This document shows, in pieces, positions 7,720 through 14,205 of a stretch of 15,327 nt of DNA; the stretch's first letter is position 1, and the number at the start of each line of letters is the position of its first letter. A program made the position numbers and the translations under genes. The notes beneath the pieces were generated by a model. It was not told where the DNA came from, did no database searches, and saw nothing but the letters and a program-made list of their open reading frames with translations. Where the stretch lies: positions 1 to 15,327 of the forward strand of contig CABUMH010000095.1 of NCBI GenBank assembly GCA_902492555.1, written 5' to 3'. This DNA comes from Eisenbergiella sp900555195 (GTDB taxonomy: Bacteria; Bacillota; Clostridia; Lachnospirales; Lachnospiraceae).

Positions 7720-8453
7720 ACGGCGGACAGGCGAGAACGGACGGGGCGGATTACACGAGCGTGGATCTGGAGACCACCGGCCTGTATCCCAAGTATGACA
7801 GAATCATTGAGATCGGTGCGGTGCGGGTCAGAAACGGAAAGCCTGCAGCACAGTACAGCAGCCTGGTGAATCCGGGCAGGAAGCTTTCGGAATGTACGAA
7901 GCAGCTGACAGGAATTACGGATGAACAGCTGGAGGGCGCGCCAGGTATAGAAGAAGTGCTGCCTGGCTTTCTGGAATTTGTGGGCAAGGATGTGCTGCTG
8001 GGGCACAGCCTGCTGTTTGACTTTTCTTTTTTGAAAAGAGCGGCGGTAAACTGCGGATTCACCTTTGAGGCTTTGGGTGTGGACACTTTGAAGCTGGCGA
8101 GAAAATTTCTTCCGGAACTGGAAAGCAGAAATCTCGGTTTTTTGTGCAAACATTTTGGAATTACGCATACGGCGCATCGGGCGCTGGGGGATGCGCAGGC
8201 GGCCAGCCGCCTCTATGAAATCCTGCGCGCATCCTACTACAACGAAGCGGATTTTGAGCCGAAGCCATTGATATATAAAGTGAAGCGGGAATCCCCGGCC
8301 AGCAAGGCACAGAAGGAGAGAATTTACCGGCTGGCAGCGCTTCATCATGTGGAACTTGCGGTGGATGTGGAGAAATTAACCAGGAGCGAAGCCAGCAGAT
8401 TGGCGGACCGCATCTTGCAAAAACGGGGGGATTCATATATAATAAGCATCTGA
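7716..8453 (+). CDS. DnaQ-fold (DEDDh) 3'-5' exonuclease, PolC/epsilon-like
   Basis: This 245-residue stand-alone exonuclease has the three DEDDh motifs: D17-L-E19-TTG (Exo I), D102 in LLFDFSFLKR (Exo II), and H154 with D159 in HRALGD (Exo III). These four acidic residues and the His coordinate two metal ions for 3'-5' hydrolysis. The fold resembles the epsilon subunit and the PolC proofreading domain, but no polymerase is attached. After the nuclease domain (about 12-175) a tail of about 60 residues carries QKERIYRLAALH and LTRSEASRLADRIL, a small helical motif I recall from the ends of other Firmicutes nucleases. The ATG overlaps the nth stop (ATGA), which implies coupled translation and a shared role in DNA repair or end processing. 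The last codons contain a promoter-like sequence (8415-8443). Confidence 0.9.
   Translation: MNGGQARTDGADYTSVDLETTGLYPKYDRIIEIGAVRVRNGKPAAQYSSLVNPGRKLSECTKQLTGITDEQLEGAPGIEEVLPGFLEFVGKDVLLGHSLLFDFSFLKRAAVNCGFTFEALGVDTLKLARKFLPELESRNLGFLCKHFGITHTAHRALGDAQAASRLYEILRASYYNEADFEPKPLIYKVKRESPASKAQKERIYRLAALHHVELAVDVEKLTRSEASRLADRILQKRGDSYIISI
8415..8443 (+). promoter_or_regulatory. Predicted sigma-A promoter inside the end of the exonuclease gene
   Basis: TTGCAA (8415-8420) and a perfect TATAAT (8438-8443) are 17 nt apart. The predicted start near 8450 falls at the exonuclease stop codon. The transcript would run through the inverted-repeat element at 8467-8705 before reaching the small membrane peptide at 8765 and the VanW-family gene. 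The -35 matches consensus in 4 of 6 positions. Confidence 0.55.
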
Positions 8454-8458
8454 ATAAG

Positions 8459-8466
8459 TGTAACCG
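8459..8466 (+). repeat. Left 8-bp target-site duplication (TGTAACCG)
   Basis: TGTAACCG abuts the left end of the inverted-repeat element and is repeated exactly at 8706-8713. Two identical octamers directly outside the two repeat ends are the expected footprint of transposition. Confidence 0.82.
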
Positions 8467-8705
8467 GTTATTTTTCATAAGATGGGGAAGAGGCCCTTTG
8501 GCCGGACGGGAAGCCCTGCGCGCAGCCGCAGCCTTCTTTCCGGAGGCATACTCTCGCTCGGCCAAAAACGCAGCAGTACATAACGGGCCAAAAGACGGCC
8601 CGTAAGTACTGGCGTTTTTAGACGGCCCCCGGAAAGAAGGCTGCAGCTGCGCGCAGGGCTTCCCATCCGGCCAAAGGGCCTCTTCCCCATCCTATGAAAA
8701 GTAAC
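8467..8705. mobile_element. Miniature inverted-repeat transposable element (MITE), 239 bp
   Basis: The element consists of two 77-bp terminal inverted repeats, 8467-8543 and 8629-8705, identical at 73 of 77 positions, around an 85-bp core. The ends read GTTA(T/C)TTTTCATA(A/G)GATGGGG going inward. It is flanked by the perfect 8-bp direct repeat TGTAACCG. There is no room for a transposase; apparent ORFs across it are a by-product of the palindrome. It would therefore need a transposase from a full-length relative. An 8-bp duplication is known for several IS families (IS66, ISL3, IS1595, IS256), and I cannot assign one. As RNA the whole element would fold into one long hairpin, with a 16-nt unpaired stretch at 8544-8559. 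It starts 14 nt after the exonuclease stop. Confidence 0.8.
8564..8619. terminator. Terminator-like hairpin in the MITE core
   Basis: AAAAACGC (8564-8571) pairs with GCGTTTTT (8612-8619), AGTAC (8575-8579) with GTACT (8606-8610), and ACGGGCC (8583-8589) with GGCCCGT (8597-8603), around the loop AAAAGAC. A G/C-rich stem bounded by A5 and T5 is the form of a bidirectional intrinsic terminator. Internal bulges at 8572-8574, 8580-8582 and 8604-8605 weaken it, and the much longer outer repeats compete or extend it. Terminator activity is inferred. Confidence 0.5.
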
Positions 8706-8713
8706 TGTAACCG
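8706..8713 (+). repeat. Right 8-bp target-site duplication (TGTAACCG)
   Basis: Exact copy of 8459-8466, directly after the outer end of the right terminal repeat. Removing 8467-8713 would restore a single TGTAACCG between the exonuclease stop and the small-peptide gene. Confidence 0.82.
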
Positions 8714-8764
8714 ACTGTTTATGGGTAAGCAGATGTTTGGTTTTGAAGACAGGAGACAGATGTT

Positions 8765-8869
8765 ATGATAAATATGAATAATAAGAAGTCGCGGAGAGTG
8801 ATCTCGTCGGTTATCATTATTGTGGTGGTGCTGGCGATGCTGCTTCCCACGCTGCTGTATGTATTGTAA
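8765..8869 (+). CDS. Small single-pass membrane peptide, 34 residues
   Basis: ATG 8765 to TAA 8869 encodes 34 residues. The N-terminus is polar and basic (NNKKSRR at 5-11) and is followed by a hydrophobic stretch at about 12-34, ISSVIIIVVVLAMLLP then TLLYVL, long enough for one membrane span. The basic start suggests an N-in orientation. GGAG precedes the ATG by about 10 nt. I do not recognise a named family; short proteins of this general form are common in Clostridia. It stands directly upstream of the VanW/G5 gene (72-nt gap), so it may share that transcript. The MITE lies between it and the nearest promoter-like sequence. The confidence reflects the short length. Confidence 0.6.
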   Translation: MINMNNKKSRRVISSVIIIVVVLAMLLPTLLYVL

Positions 8870-8941
8870 CGGAAGAGACCATGGTTTCAGGGACCGGCCT
8901 GGGTTAGACGGAAGGCGGGAACCGGAAAGGCACAGGGATAT

Positions 8942-10531
8942 ATGAAAAGATGGATAATGATGTTGGCGTTTCTGCTGCTGACAGGAGCAAGCCCGCTCCT
9001 GTTTGGAGTCCGGGCGCAGGCACAGGCCCGGCCGGATGATACGATTCTGGAAGGTGTATATGCTGGTGAGATTTCTCTGGCAGGAATGACGCGGGATGAG
9101 GCACAGGCACAGATACAGGCCTATGTGGATTCTCTTGCGGACAGGACGATTACGCTGAATGTGATTGATGGGAATTCCGTAACGGTCACCGCAGCCGAAC
9201 TCGGTCTTGGATGGGCGAACACCGGATTGGTGGAGGAAGCGGTTAATCTTGGAAAGACTGGAAACGTGGTTGCGCGTTATAAAGATTTGAAGGATCTGGC
9301 GCATGAGAATCAGGTATATACGATCCAGTTTTCCTTTGACCAGGAGGCGATCGCTTCCGTCATTGAGAATGAATGCAGCGCATATAATGTGGAAGCTGTG
9401 GACGCACATCTGAACCGGGTGGACGGAGAGTTCGTCATTGAAGAAGGGCAGACGGGCGTGGTGGTGGAAACGGAAGCCAGTGAGAGCGCGGTATATGAAT
9501 TCCTGACCACGCAGTGGGACGGAACGGACGCTTCTGTGGATCTGGTGGTGACGGAAGAAGAACCGCAGGGAAATGCGGAAGATCTGGCAATGGTGAAAGA
9601 TGTGCTGGGCACCTTTACCACAAGTTATTCTTCCTCTGGTCCGGACAGAAGCGCGAACGTAGCGAACGGCGCGAAGCTGATCAATGGAACCACGGTGTAT
9701 CCGGGGGAGACATTCTCTACTTATGAGAAGGTCAGCCCTTTTACAGAAGACAACGGCTATTATATGGCGGGTTCTTATCTGAACGGCCAAGTGGTGGACA
9801 GCATCGGCGGCGGGATCTGCCAGGTATCCACCACGCTCTATAACGCAGTGCTGAAGGCGGAACTGCAGGTGGATGAGCGGCATAACCATTCCATGATCGT
9901 AGGCTATGTGGAGCCTTCCATGGACGCAGCCATTGCAGAGTCTTCGGGAAAGGACTTTCAGTTTACCAACAATACGGATTATCCGATCTATATTGAGGGC
10001 TATACCAGCAATAAGAATATTACATTTACCATATATGGAGTGGAAACGCGGGATTCCAACAGAAAAGTTACCTATGAAAGCGAAGTACTGGAGACCATTT
10101 ATCCGGAAGCGGAGTCAATCGTTCAGACCACATCCCAGCCAATCGGATATGTGAGTGTCCAGTCGGCTCATATTGGATACAAGGCGAGGCTGTGGAAAGT
10201 GGTAACCGTGGACGGAGAGGAAGTCAGCAGAGAGCAGGTAAACAGCAGCAGCTATAAGATGGTGCCCCGCACTGCGACGGTGGGCGTGGCGACCAATGAT
10301 ACGAACGCTTATAATCAAATGCAGGCGGCGATTGCCACAGGGAGCATCGATCAGGTAAAGAGCGTTGCCTCTGCTTTGGCCAGCGGACAATCCACAACAC
10401 AGGAACCCACAACAACTATCGATCCTGCTTTGGCGGCTATCCTGGAGGGAAAGACGCCGGAGGAACAGGCGATCCTGATTCAGCAGTACAATGAGCAGCT
10501 GGCCCAGCAGCAACAGCAGGCAGGGCAGTAA
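8942..10531 (+). CDS. Secreted VanW-family protein with peptidoglycan-binding-4-like repeats and a G5-like domain
   Basis: The 529-residue protein begins with a signal peptide: basic MKR, a hydrophobic core MMLAFLLLTGASPLLFGV, and a likely cleavage site near RAQA at about 26-29. Two PG_binding_4-like segments follow (about 37-150 and 150-200). The VanW domain spans about 227-365, with NGTTVYPGETFS, the hallmark GGGICQVSTTLYNA (C293) and ERHNHSMIVGYV. A G5-like domain covers about 383-452 (PIGYVSVQSAHIGY to SSSYKMVPRTA). The tail is rich in Ala, Thr and Gln and ends in QQQQQAGQ. Such proteins act at the cell wall; the VanW name comes from glycopeptide-resistance clusters, but the biochemical role is unknown and this context does not indicate resistance. 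The ribosome binding site (AGGGAT before ATG 8942) is weak. Confidence 0.9.
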   Translation: MKRWIMMLAFLLLTGASPLLFGVRAQAQARPDDTILEGVYAGEISLAGMTRDEAQAQIQAYVDSLADRTITLNVIDGNSVTVTAAELGLGWANTGLVEEAVNLGKTGNVVARYKDLKDLAHENQVYTIQFSFDQEAIASVIENECSAYNVEAVDAHLNRVDGEFVIEEGQTGVVVETEASESAVYEFLTTQWDGTDASVDLVVTEEEPQGNAEDLAMVKDVLGTFTTSYSSSGPDRSANVANGAKLINGTTVYPGETFSTYEKVSPFTEDNGYYMAGSYLNGQVVDSIGGGICQVSTTLYNAVLKAELQVDERHNHSMIVGYVEPSMDAAIAESSGKDFQFTNNTDYPIYIEGYTSNKNITFTIYGVETRDSNRKVTYESEVLETIYPEAESIVQTTSQPIGYVSVQSAHIGYKARLWKVVTVDGEEVSREQVNSSSYKMVPRTATVGVATNDTNAYNQMQAAIATGSIDQVKSVASALASGQSTTQEPTTTIDPALAAILEGKTPEEQAILIQQYNEQLAQQQQQAGQ

Positions 10532-10540
10532 GGAGAAGTC

Positions 10541-11521
10541 GTGCAGACCGGTAAAGTGCCTGAAAATATATGGAAGCGTTCCATAATCAGACAATTAAAG
10601 ACGCAAAGAGAAGAAGTGATGTATGGCGCAGTTTGGGGGGAGGACTGCGCCATTCTGGCATTGAAGGATAAAGAAGCTCTCTTTTCCGTTGCCCAGTTCA
10701 CCTTCCATGGGCCGGATATGGCATTGTACGGCATCCATGGAGCGGTCAATCAGCTGGCGGCACGCGGCAGCCGGCCCGTGGCAGTGCTGCTTGAAATCCT
10801 GTTCCCAGCAGCTTCAGATGAGGAGGAACTGAAGGCGGTTATGGCACAGGCGGAGGCGGTCAGCGCCTCCTTGAACATACAGGTTGCGAGGGCGCAGGCG
10901 GAGGTTATGCCCGCAGTGAACTGCCCGATTCTCACGGTGACGGCTGTGGGAGAAGCGAAACGGGGGGAGGTAACGTCTTTGAATGGCGTCCGTCCGGGAG
11001 CGGATGTGGTGATGACCAAGTGGGTGGGAACGGGAGGTGCCAGTCTCCTTGCCAGAAAATGGGAAGAGCGCCTGCTTTCCAGATTTCCTTCCAGGCTGGT
11101 GGAAGAAGCGAAGCGATTTGACAGGCATCTTTCCATCATACCGGAGGCGGCAGTCGCCGTGAAGTCCGGCGTCTGTGCCATGACCGGAGCGGGCGAAGGC
11201 GGCATCTTCGGTGCGCTGTGGGAAATGGGAGAACACGCAGGGGTCGGACTGGAAATCGATTTGAAAAAGCTGTCCATCCGCCAGGAGACAGTGGAAATCT
11301 GCAATGAATTGGATCTGAACCCATATGAACTCATGTCCATGGGCTGCCTGGTGGCAGCAGCCTCAAATGGGAATGACCTGGTGCGCAGCCTGGAGGCGGA
11401 AGGCATTTCGGCTGCAGTGGTGGGGAAAGTTACATCAGGGAAGGACAGAGTTGTGTATAACGGGGCGGAGAGAAGATTTTTGACGCCCACAAAGATGGAT
11501 GAGCTTTATCGGCTGTGTTAG
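10541..11521 (+). CDS. AIR-synthase/HypE-like protein of unknown function
   Basis: This 326-residue protein has the two-domain layout of the PurM/HypE/SelD/ThiL superfamily, whose members bind ATP and phosphorylate or dehydrate a substrate. The N-terminal half carries E34-D35-C-A in place of the usual DDAA metal/nucleotide motif and the conserved PVAVLLEILFP strand. The C-terminal half has M214-TGAGEGG-I, corresponding to the Gly-rich loop of HypE. The last residue is Cys (ELYRLC), recalling the C-terminal PRIC of HypE, where the Cys carries the carbamoyl group that becomes cyanide. No hyp or hydrogenase genes are nearby, so a HypE function is not claimed. The GTG start at 10541 is supported by AAGGAG at 10530-10535, which overlaps the stop of the VanW gene and implies cotranscription with it. 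Confidence 0.8.
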   Translation: MQTGKVPENIWKRSIIRQLKTQREEVMYGAVWGEDCAILALKDKEALFSVAQFTFHGPDMALYGIHGAVNQLAARGSRPVAVLLEILFPAASDEEELKAVMAQAEAVSASLNIQVARAQAEVMPAVNCPILTVTAVGEAKRGEVTSLNGVRPGADVVMTKWVGTGGASLLARKWEERLLSRFPSRLVEEAKRFDRHLSIIPEAAVAVKSGVCAMTGAGEGGIFGALWEMGEHAGVGLEIDLKKLSIRQETVEICNELDLNPYELMSMGCLVAAASNGNDLVRSLEAEGISAAVVGKVTSGKDRVVYNGAERRFLTPTKMDELYRLC

Positions 11522-11529
11522 CCTGTAGC

Positions 11530-11559
11530 GCCGTGCTTCATGCCGGAAGGGCGGCTTTT
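11530..11559 (+). terminator. Weak candidate terminator after the HypE-like gene
   Basis: GCCG (11530-11533) pairs with CGGC (11552-11555), then a T-G wobble, one G-G mismatch and CTTC/GGAA-G pairing around a 6-nt loop; TTTT follows at 11556-11559. The mismatch and short T-run make it weak. Confidence 0.4.
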
Positions 11560-11581
11560 GGCAATTCATTTTAAGTAGGAT

Positions 11582-11596
11582 GCGGCCTGAGGCCGC
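11582..11596. promoter_or_regulatory. Perfect 15-bp palindrome just before the lrp ribosome binding site
   Basis: GCGGCCTGAGGCCGC has 7-bp arms around a single central base. It ends 7 nt before the AGAGGA ribosome binding site of the Lrp-family gene. It could be an autoregulatory operator, since Lrp/AsnC proteins often bind upstream of their own gene, or an RNA hairpin; a 1-nt loop would force some pairs open. The function is inference. Confidence 0.4.
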
Positions 11597-11613
11597 GGAA
11601 ATGAGAGGAAGTT

Positions 11614-12105
11614 ATGAGAGAGTTAAGAGAACAGCTGCTTGGCATTATCGAGAAGAACAGCCGCATTGATCTGAAAGAACTGGCGGTCATTCTGGGAGTG
11701 GAAGAAGTGGATGTGGCCAACGAATTGGCGGCCATGGAAGCGGAGGGAATTATCTGCGGGTACCATACGCTGATCGATTGGGATAAGACGAGCCAGGATA
11801 AGATTTCTGCCTTGATCGAAGTGCGTGTGGCCCCTCAGAGAGGACAGGGATTTGATAATATCGCGGAGCGCATCTACAAATATCCGGAGGTGAGTGCAGT
11901 ATATCTGATTTCCGGAGGGTTTGACCTCATGGTAACGCTGGAAGGGCGGAACCTGCGGGAAGTTTCTACCTTCGTTTCAGAGAAGCTTTCCACTCTGGAA
12001 GGCGTGCTGAGCACTGCGACGCATTTCATCCTGAAGAAATATAAAGATCACGGGACCGTTTTGGCCAAAAAATATGAAGATACAAGGGAGAAGATCATGC
12101 CATGA
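11614..12105 (+). CDS. Lrp/AsnC-family transcriptional regulator
   Basis: This 163-residue DNA-binding protein has an N-terminal winged helix-turn-helix (about 1-60, with IDLKELAVILGVEEVDVANE) and a C-terminal RAM ligand-binding domain (about 65-150, including VSAVYLISGGFDLMVTLEG). Family members form octamer-like rings and sense amino acids. AGAGGA precedes the ATG. The stop overlaps the aminotransferase start (ATGA), so it probably regulates, and responds to a substrate of, that enzyme. This is inferred from coupling. Confidence 0.93.
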   Translation: MRELREQLLGIIEKNSRIDLKELAVILGVEEVDVANELAAMEAEGIICGYHTLIDWDKTSQDKISALIEVRVAPQRGQGFDNIAERIYKYPEVSAVYLISGGFDLMVTLEGRNLREVSTFVSEKLSTLEGVLSTATHFILKKYKDHGTVLAKKYEDTREKIMP

Positions 12106-13283
12106 GAAATCCGCTGTCCGAGAAAATCGTTACAATTAAGCCGTCGGGCATCCGGAAATTTTTTGACATTGTCAGCGAGATGGATGATGCGATCTCGCTG
12201 GGAGTGGGAGAGCCCGATTTTGACACACCCTGGCATATCCGGGATGAGGGTATCTATTCCTTGGAAAAAGGAAGAACCTTCTATACTTCCAATGCGGGGC
12301 TGAAAGAACTGAAAATAGAGATCTGCAATTATCTGAAAAGACGTTTTGGCCTGGAATATGATTACAGCAAGGAAACCCTCGTGACGGTAGGCGGTTCCGA
12401 GGGCATTGACATCGCGCTGAGAGCGATGGTGGATTCCGGTGACGAAGTTCTGATTCCGCAGCCCAGCTATGTCTCCTACGAACCCTGCGCCGTCCTTGCA
12501 GGGGCGGTTCCGGTTATCATTAACCTGAAGGCAGAGAATGAGTTCCGGCTTACCGCACAGGAGTTGCGTGATGCAGTTACGGAGAAGACGAAGGTTCTGG
12601 TATTGCCCTATCCCAATAATCCGACAGGGGCTATCATGGAAAAGGAAGACCTGGAGGCGATCGCAGAAGTGATCCGGGAAAAGGATCTGTTCGTGATTTC
12701 TGATGAAATCTACAGCGAACTCACCTTCAAAGGAGACCATGTCTCCATAGCCAGCCTGCCGGGAATGCGGGAGAGAACGATTCTGATCAACGGCTTTTCC
12801 AAATCCTATGCGATGACCGGCTGGCGGCTCGGATATGCCTGCGGCCCTGCGGCTATCATTGAACAGATGCTTAAGATCCATCAGTTTGCCATTATGTGCG
12901 CACCCACAACCAGCCAGTATGCTGCGGTAGAAGCGCTGAAAAATGGAGATGATGATGTGCGCGAAATGCGGGAAGCCTATAATCAGAGAAGGCGTTACCT
13001 GATGCATGCGTTTCGCGAGATGGGTCTGCCCTGCTTTGAGCCGTACGGCGCATTTTATGTATTTCCCTGCATCAGCGAATTCGGCATGACGAGCGATGAA
13101 TTCGCCACGCGTTTCCTACAGGAAGAGAAGGTGGCTGTGGTGCCCGGAACCGCGTTTGGAGACTGCGGAGAAGGGTTTATCCGCATTTCCTATGCGTACT
13201 CCCTGGAAAACCTGAAAGTGGCAATCGGAAGATTGGCTGATTTTGTGGATAAATTAAAGAAAGAAGCGGGGAAAAAGGAATGA
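12102..13283 (+). CDS. PLP-dependent class I/II aminotransferase
   Basis: The 393-residue enzyme is a fold-type I aminotransferase. K234 in NGFSKSYAMTGWRLGY forms the Schiff base with pyridoxal phosphate. YPNNPTGAI is the cofactor/substrate loop, ISDEIYSELTF carries the Asp and Tyr that hold the cofactor, and R361 in GFIRISYAYS binds the substrate carboxylate. The N-terminus (NPLSEKIVTIKPSGIRKF) and VGEPDFDTP fit the PatA/AspC-like subgroup. The amino acid used is not readable; aspartate, aromatic amino acids or acetyl-diaminopimelate are all possible in relatives. It is coupled by 4-nt overlaps to the Lrp gene upstream and to trmL downstream. Confidence 0.93.
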   Translation: MRNPLSEKIVTIKPSGIRKFFDIVSEMDDAISLGVGEPDFDTPWHIRDEGIYSLEKGRTFYTSNAGLKELKIEICNYLKRRFGLEYDYSKETLVTVGGSEGIDIALRAMVDSGDEVLIPQPSYVSYEPCAVLAGAVPVIINLKAENEFRLTAQELRDAVTEKTKVLVLPYPNNPTGAIMEKEDLEAIAEVIREKDLFVISDEIYSELTFKGDHVSIASLPGMRERTILINGFSKSYAMTGWRLGYACGPAAIIEQMLKIHQFAIMCAPTTSQYAAVEALKNGDDDVREMREAYNQRRRYLMHAFREMGLPCFEPYGAFYVFPCISEFGMTSDEFATRFLQEEKVAVVPGTAFGDCGEGFIRISYAYSLENLKVAIGRLADFVDKLKKEAGKKE

Positions 13284-13786
13284 ACATCGTTCTGCATCAG
13301 CCGGAGATTCCGGCCAATACGGGCAATATCGGGAGAACCTGTGTGGCCACAGGAGCGGTGCTCCATCTGATCGAGCCCCTGGGTTTTTTGCTGAACGAAA
13401 AGCAGATCCGGCGCGCGGGAATGGATTATTGGGAAAAGCTGGATGTCCGCCGCTATGTGAATTTTGAAGAATTTTATGAGAAAAATTTGAAAGGAAACCC
13501 CGCTTCCAGGCTCTGGATGGCCACAACAAAGGCGAAACGGACCTATGCGCAGGCAGAATTCGGCAAAGATGACTACATCATGTTTGGGAAGGAAAGCGCG
13601 GGGATCCCGGAAGAACTTTTGGTGGAACATGAGGAAACCTGCATTCGGATTCCAATGCTGGATGAAATCCGTTCCCTGAATCTGAGCAACGCGGTCGCCA
13701 TTGTTCTGTATGAGGCGCTGCGTCAGAATGATTTTGAGGGAATGAACCTGGAAGGGAATCTGCACCGTTTGAGCTGGAAAGATTAG
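13280..13786 (+). CDS. trmL: tRNA (cytidine/uridine-34 2'-O)-methyltransferase
   Basis: This 168-residue SPOUT-class methyltransferase modifies the 2'-OH of the wobble nucleotide in leucine tRNAs in E. coli. The motifs are complete: PEIPANTGNIGRTC (8-21, N13 and R19), FGKESAGIP (102-110) and MLDEIRSLNLSNAVAI (126-141), which form the knotted S-adenosylmethionine site. The size is close to the E. coli protein (157). The ATG overlaps the aminotransferase stop by 4 nt (ATGA). The function is unrelated to the aminotransferase; the overlap shows coupling only. Confidence 0.94.
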   Translation: MNIVLHQPEIPANTGNIGRTCVATGAVLHLIEPLGFLLNEKQIRRAGMDYWEKLDVRRYVNFEEFYEKNLKGNPASRLWMATTKAKRTYAQAEFGKDDYIMFGKESAGIPEELLVEHEETCIRIPMLDEIRSLNLSNAVAIVLYEALRQNDFEGMNLEGNLHRLSWKD

Positions 13787-13861
13787 GCAAGTGCATCTGG
13801 CGGGGATAAAACTTCCCGAAAAGGGACATGATAGTCGCGTAGAGAAAAGGAGGTGGCTGTC

Positions 13862-14074
13862 ATGGGAAGCAAAGCACTTGACTATACAGCGCTCGTTATC
13901 GCCCTGATTGGAGCGATTAACTGGGGCCTGATCGGCCTGTTCCGGCTGGATCTGGTGGCACTGGTTTTTGGCCAGATGAGCTGGATATCCAGAGTTATCT
14001 ACGCACTTGTGGGAATCTGCGGCATATACCTGCTGACCTTTTTTGGCCGGGTGGGAAACAGTCGGGATTCATAG
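13862..14074 (+). CDS. DUF378-family small membrane protein
   Basis: The 70-residue protein has two hydrophobic spans, about 10-27 (ALVIALIGAINWGLIGLF) and 42-61 (VIYALVGICGIYLLTFF), with the family's conserved INWGLIGLF and RxxDLVALVFG. The function is unknown. I choose ATG 13862 because the near-perfect AAAAGGAGG (13845-13853) lies 8 nt upstream; the GTG at 13853 overlaps it. The strong ribosome binding site predicts high translation. The 75-nt gap after trmL holds no clear promoter, and a strong terminator follows. Confidence 0.9.
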   Translation: MGSKALDYTALVIALIGAINWGLIGLFRLDLVALVFGQMSWISRVIYALVGICGIYLLTFFGRVGNSRDS

Positions 14075-14080
14075 AAGCGG

Positions 14081-14099
14081 ATACCGCAGGCAGCGGTAT
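14081..14099 (+). other. 7-bp perfect hairpin before the main terminator
   Basis: ATACCGC (14081-14087) and GCGGTAT (14093-14099) form a perfect stem with loop AGGCA. It starts 6 nt after the DUF378 stop and is followed by TTTCC, so it may add to termination together with the hairpin at 14109-14139. Confidence 0.5.
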
Positions 14100-14108
14100 T
14101 TCCGAATA

Positions 14109-14146
14109 GAGGCCTTCGGATGATCTGTCCGGAGGCCTCCTTTCTT
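14109..14146 (+). terminator. Strong intrinsic terminator of the DUF378 gene
   Basis: GAGGCCTTCGGA (14109-14120) pairs with TCCGGAGGCCTC (14128-14139) over 12 bp with one T-G wobble and a 7-nt loop. CTTTCTT follows at 14140-14146. On the minus strand no T-run follows, so I assign it to the plus strand. It also separates this unit from the converging AraC-type gene. Confidence 0.8.
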
Positions 14147-14205
14147 GCTCGATTGAAAATCTCGTTTCCTATCGAATGAAAAAAGATGTGGATGGGCACT
14201 TCATT

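Noticed and set aside
8475..8690. Small reading frames across the inverted-repeat element
   Set aside because: The sequence is a near-perfect palindrome, so both strands give similar open frames; there is no ribosome binding site or recognisable protein.
8459..8713. Interpretation as a CRISPR repeat, integron attC site or riboswitch
   Set aside because: There is one inverted pair rather than a direct-repeat array, no integrase or cassette boundary, and no known riboswitch core; the flanking 8-bp duplication fits transposition better.
8618..9889. Long minus-strand open frame of 423 codons opposite the VanW gene
   Set aside because: It runs antisense to a gene with a signal peptide and recognisable domains, crosses the MITE repeat, and its translation shows no family resemblance. 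It is a by-product of codon bias.
8942..10531. Glycopeptide-resistance gene because of the VanW domain
   Set aside because: No vanA/B-type ligase, vanH, vanX or two-component system is nearby; VanW-domain proteins are common in Clostridia without resistance.
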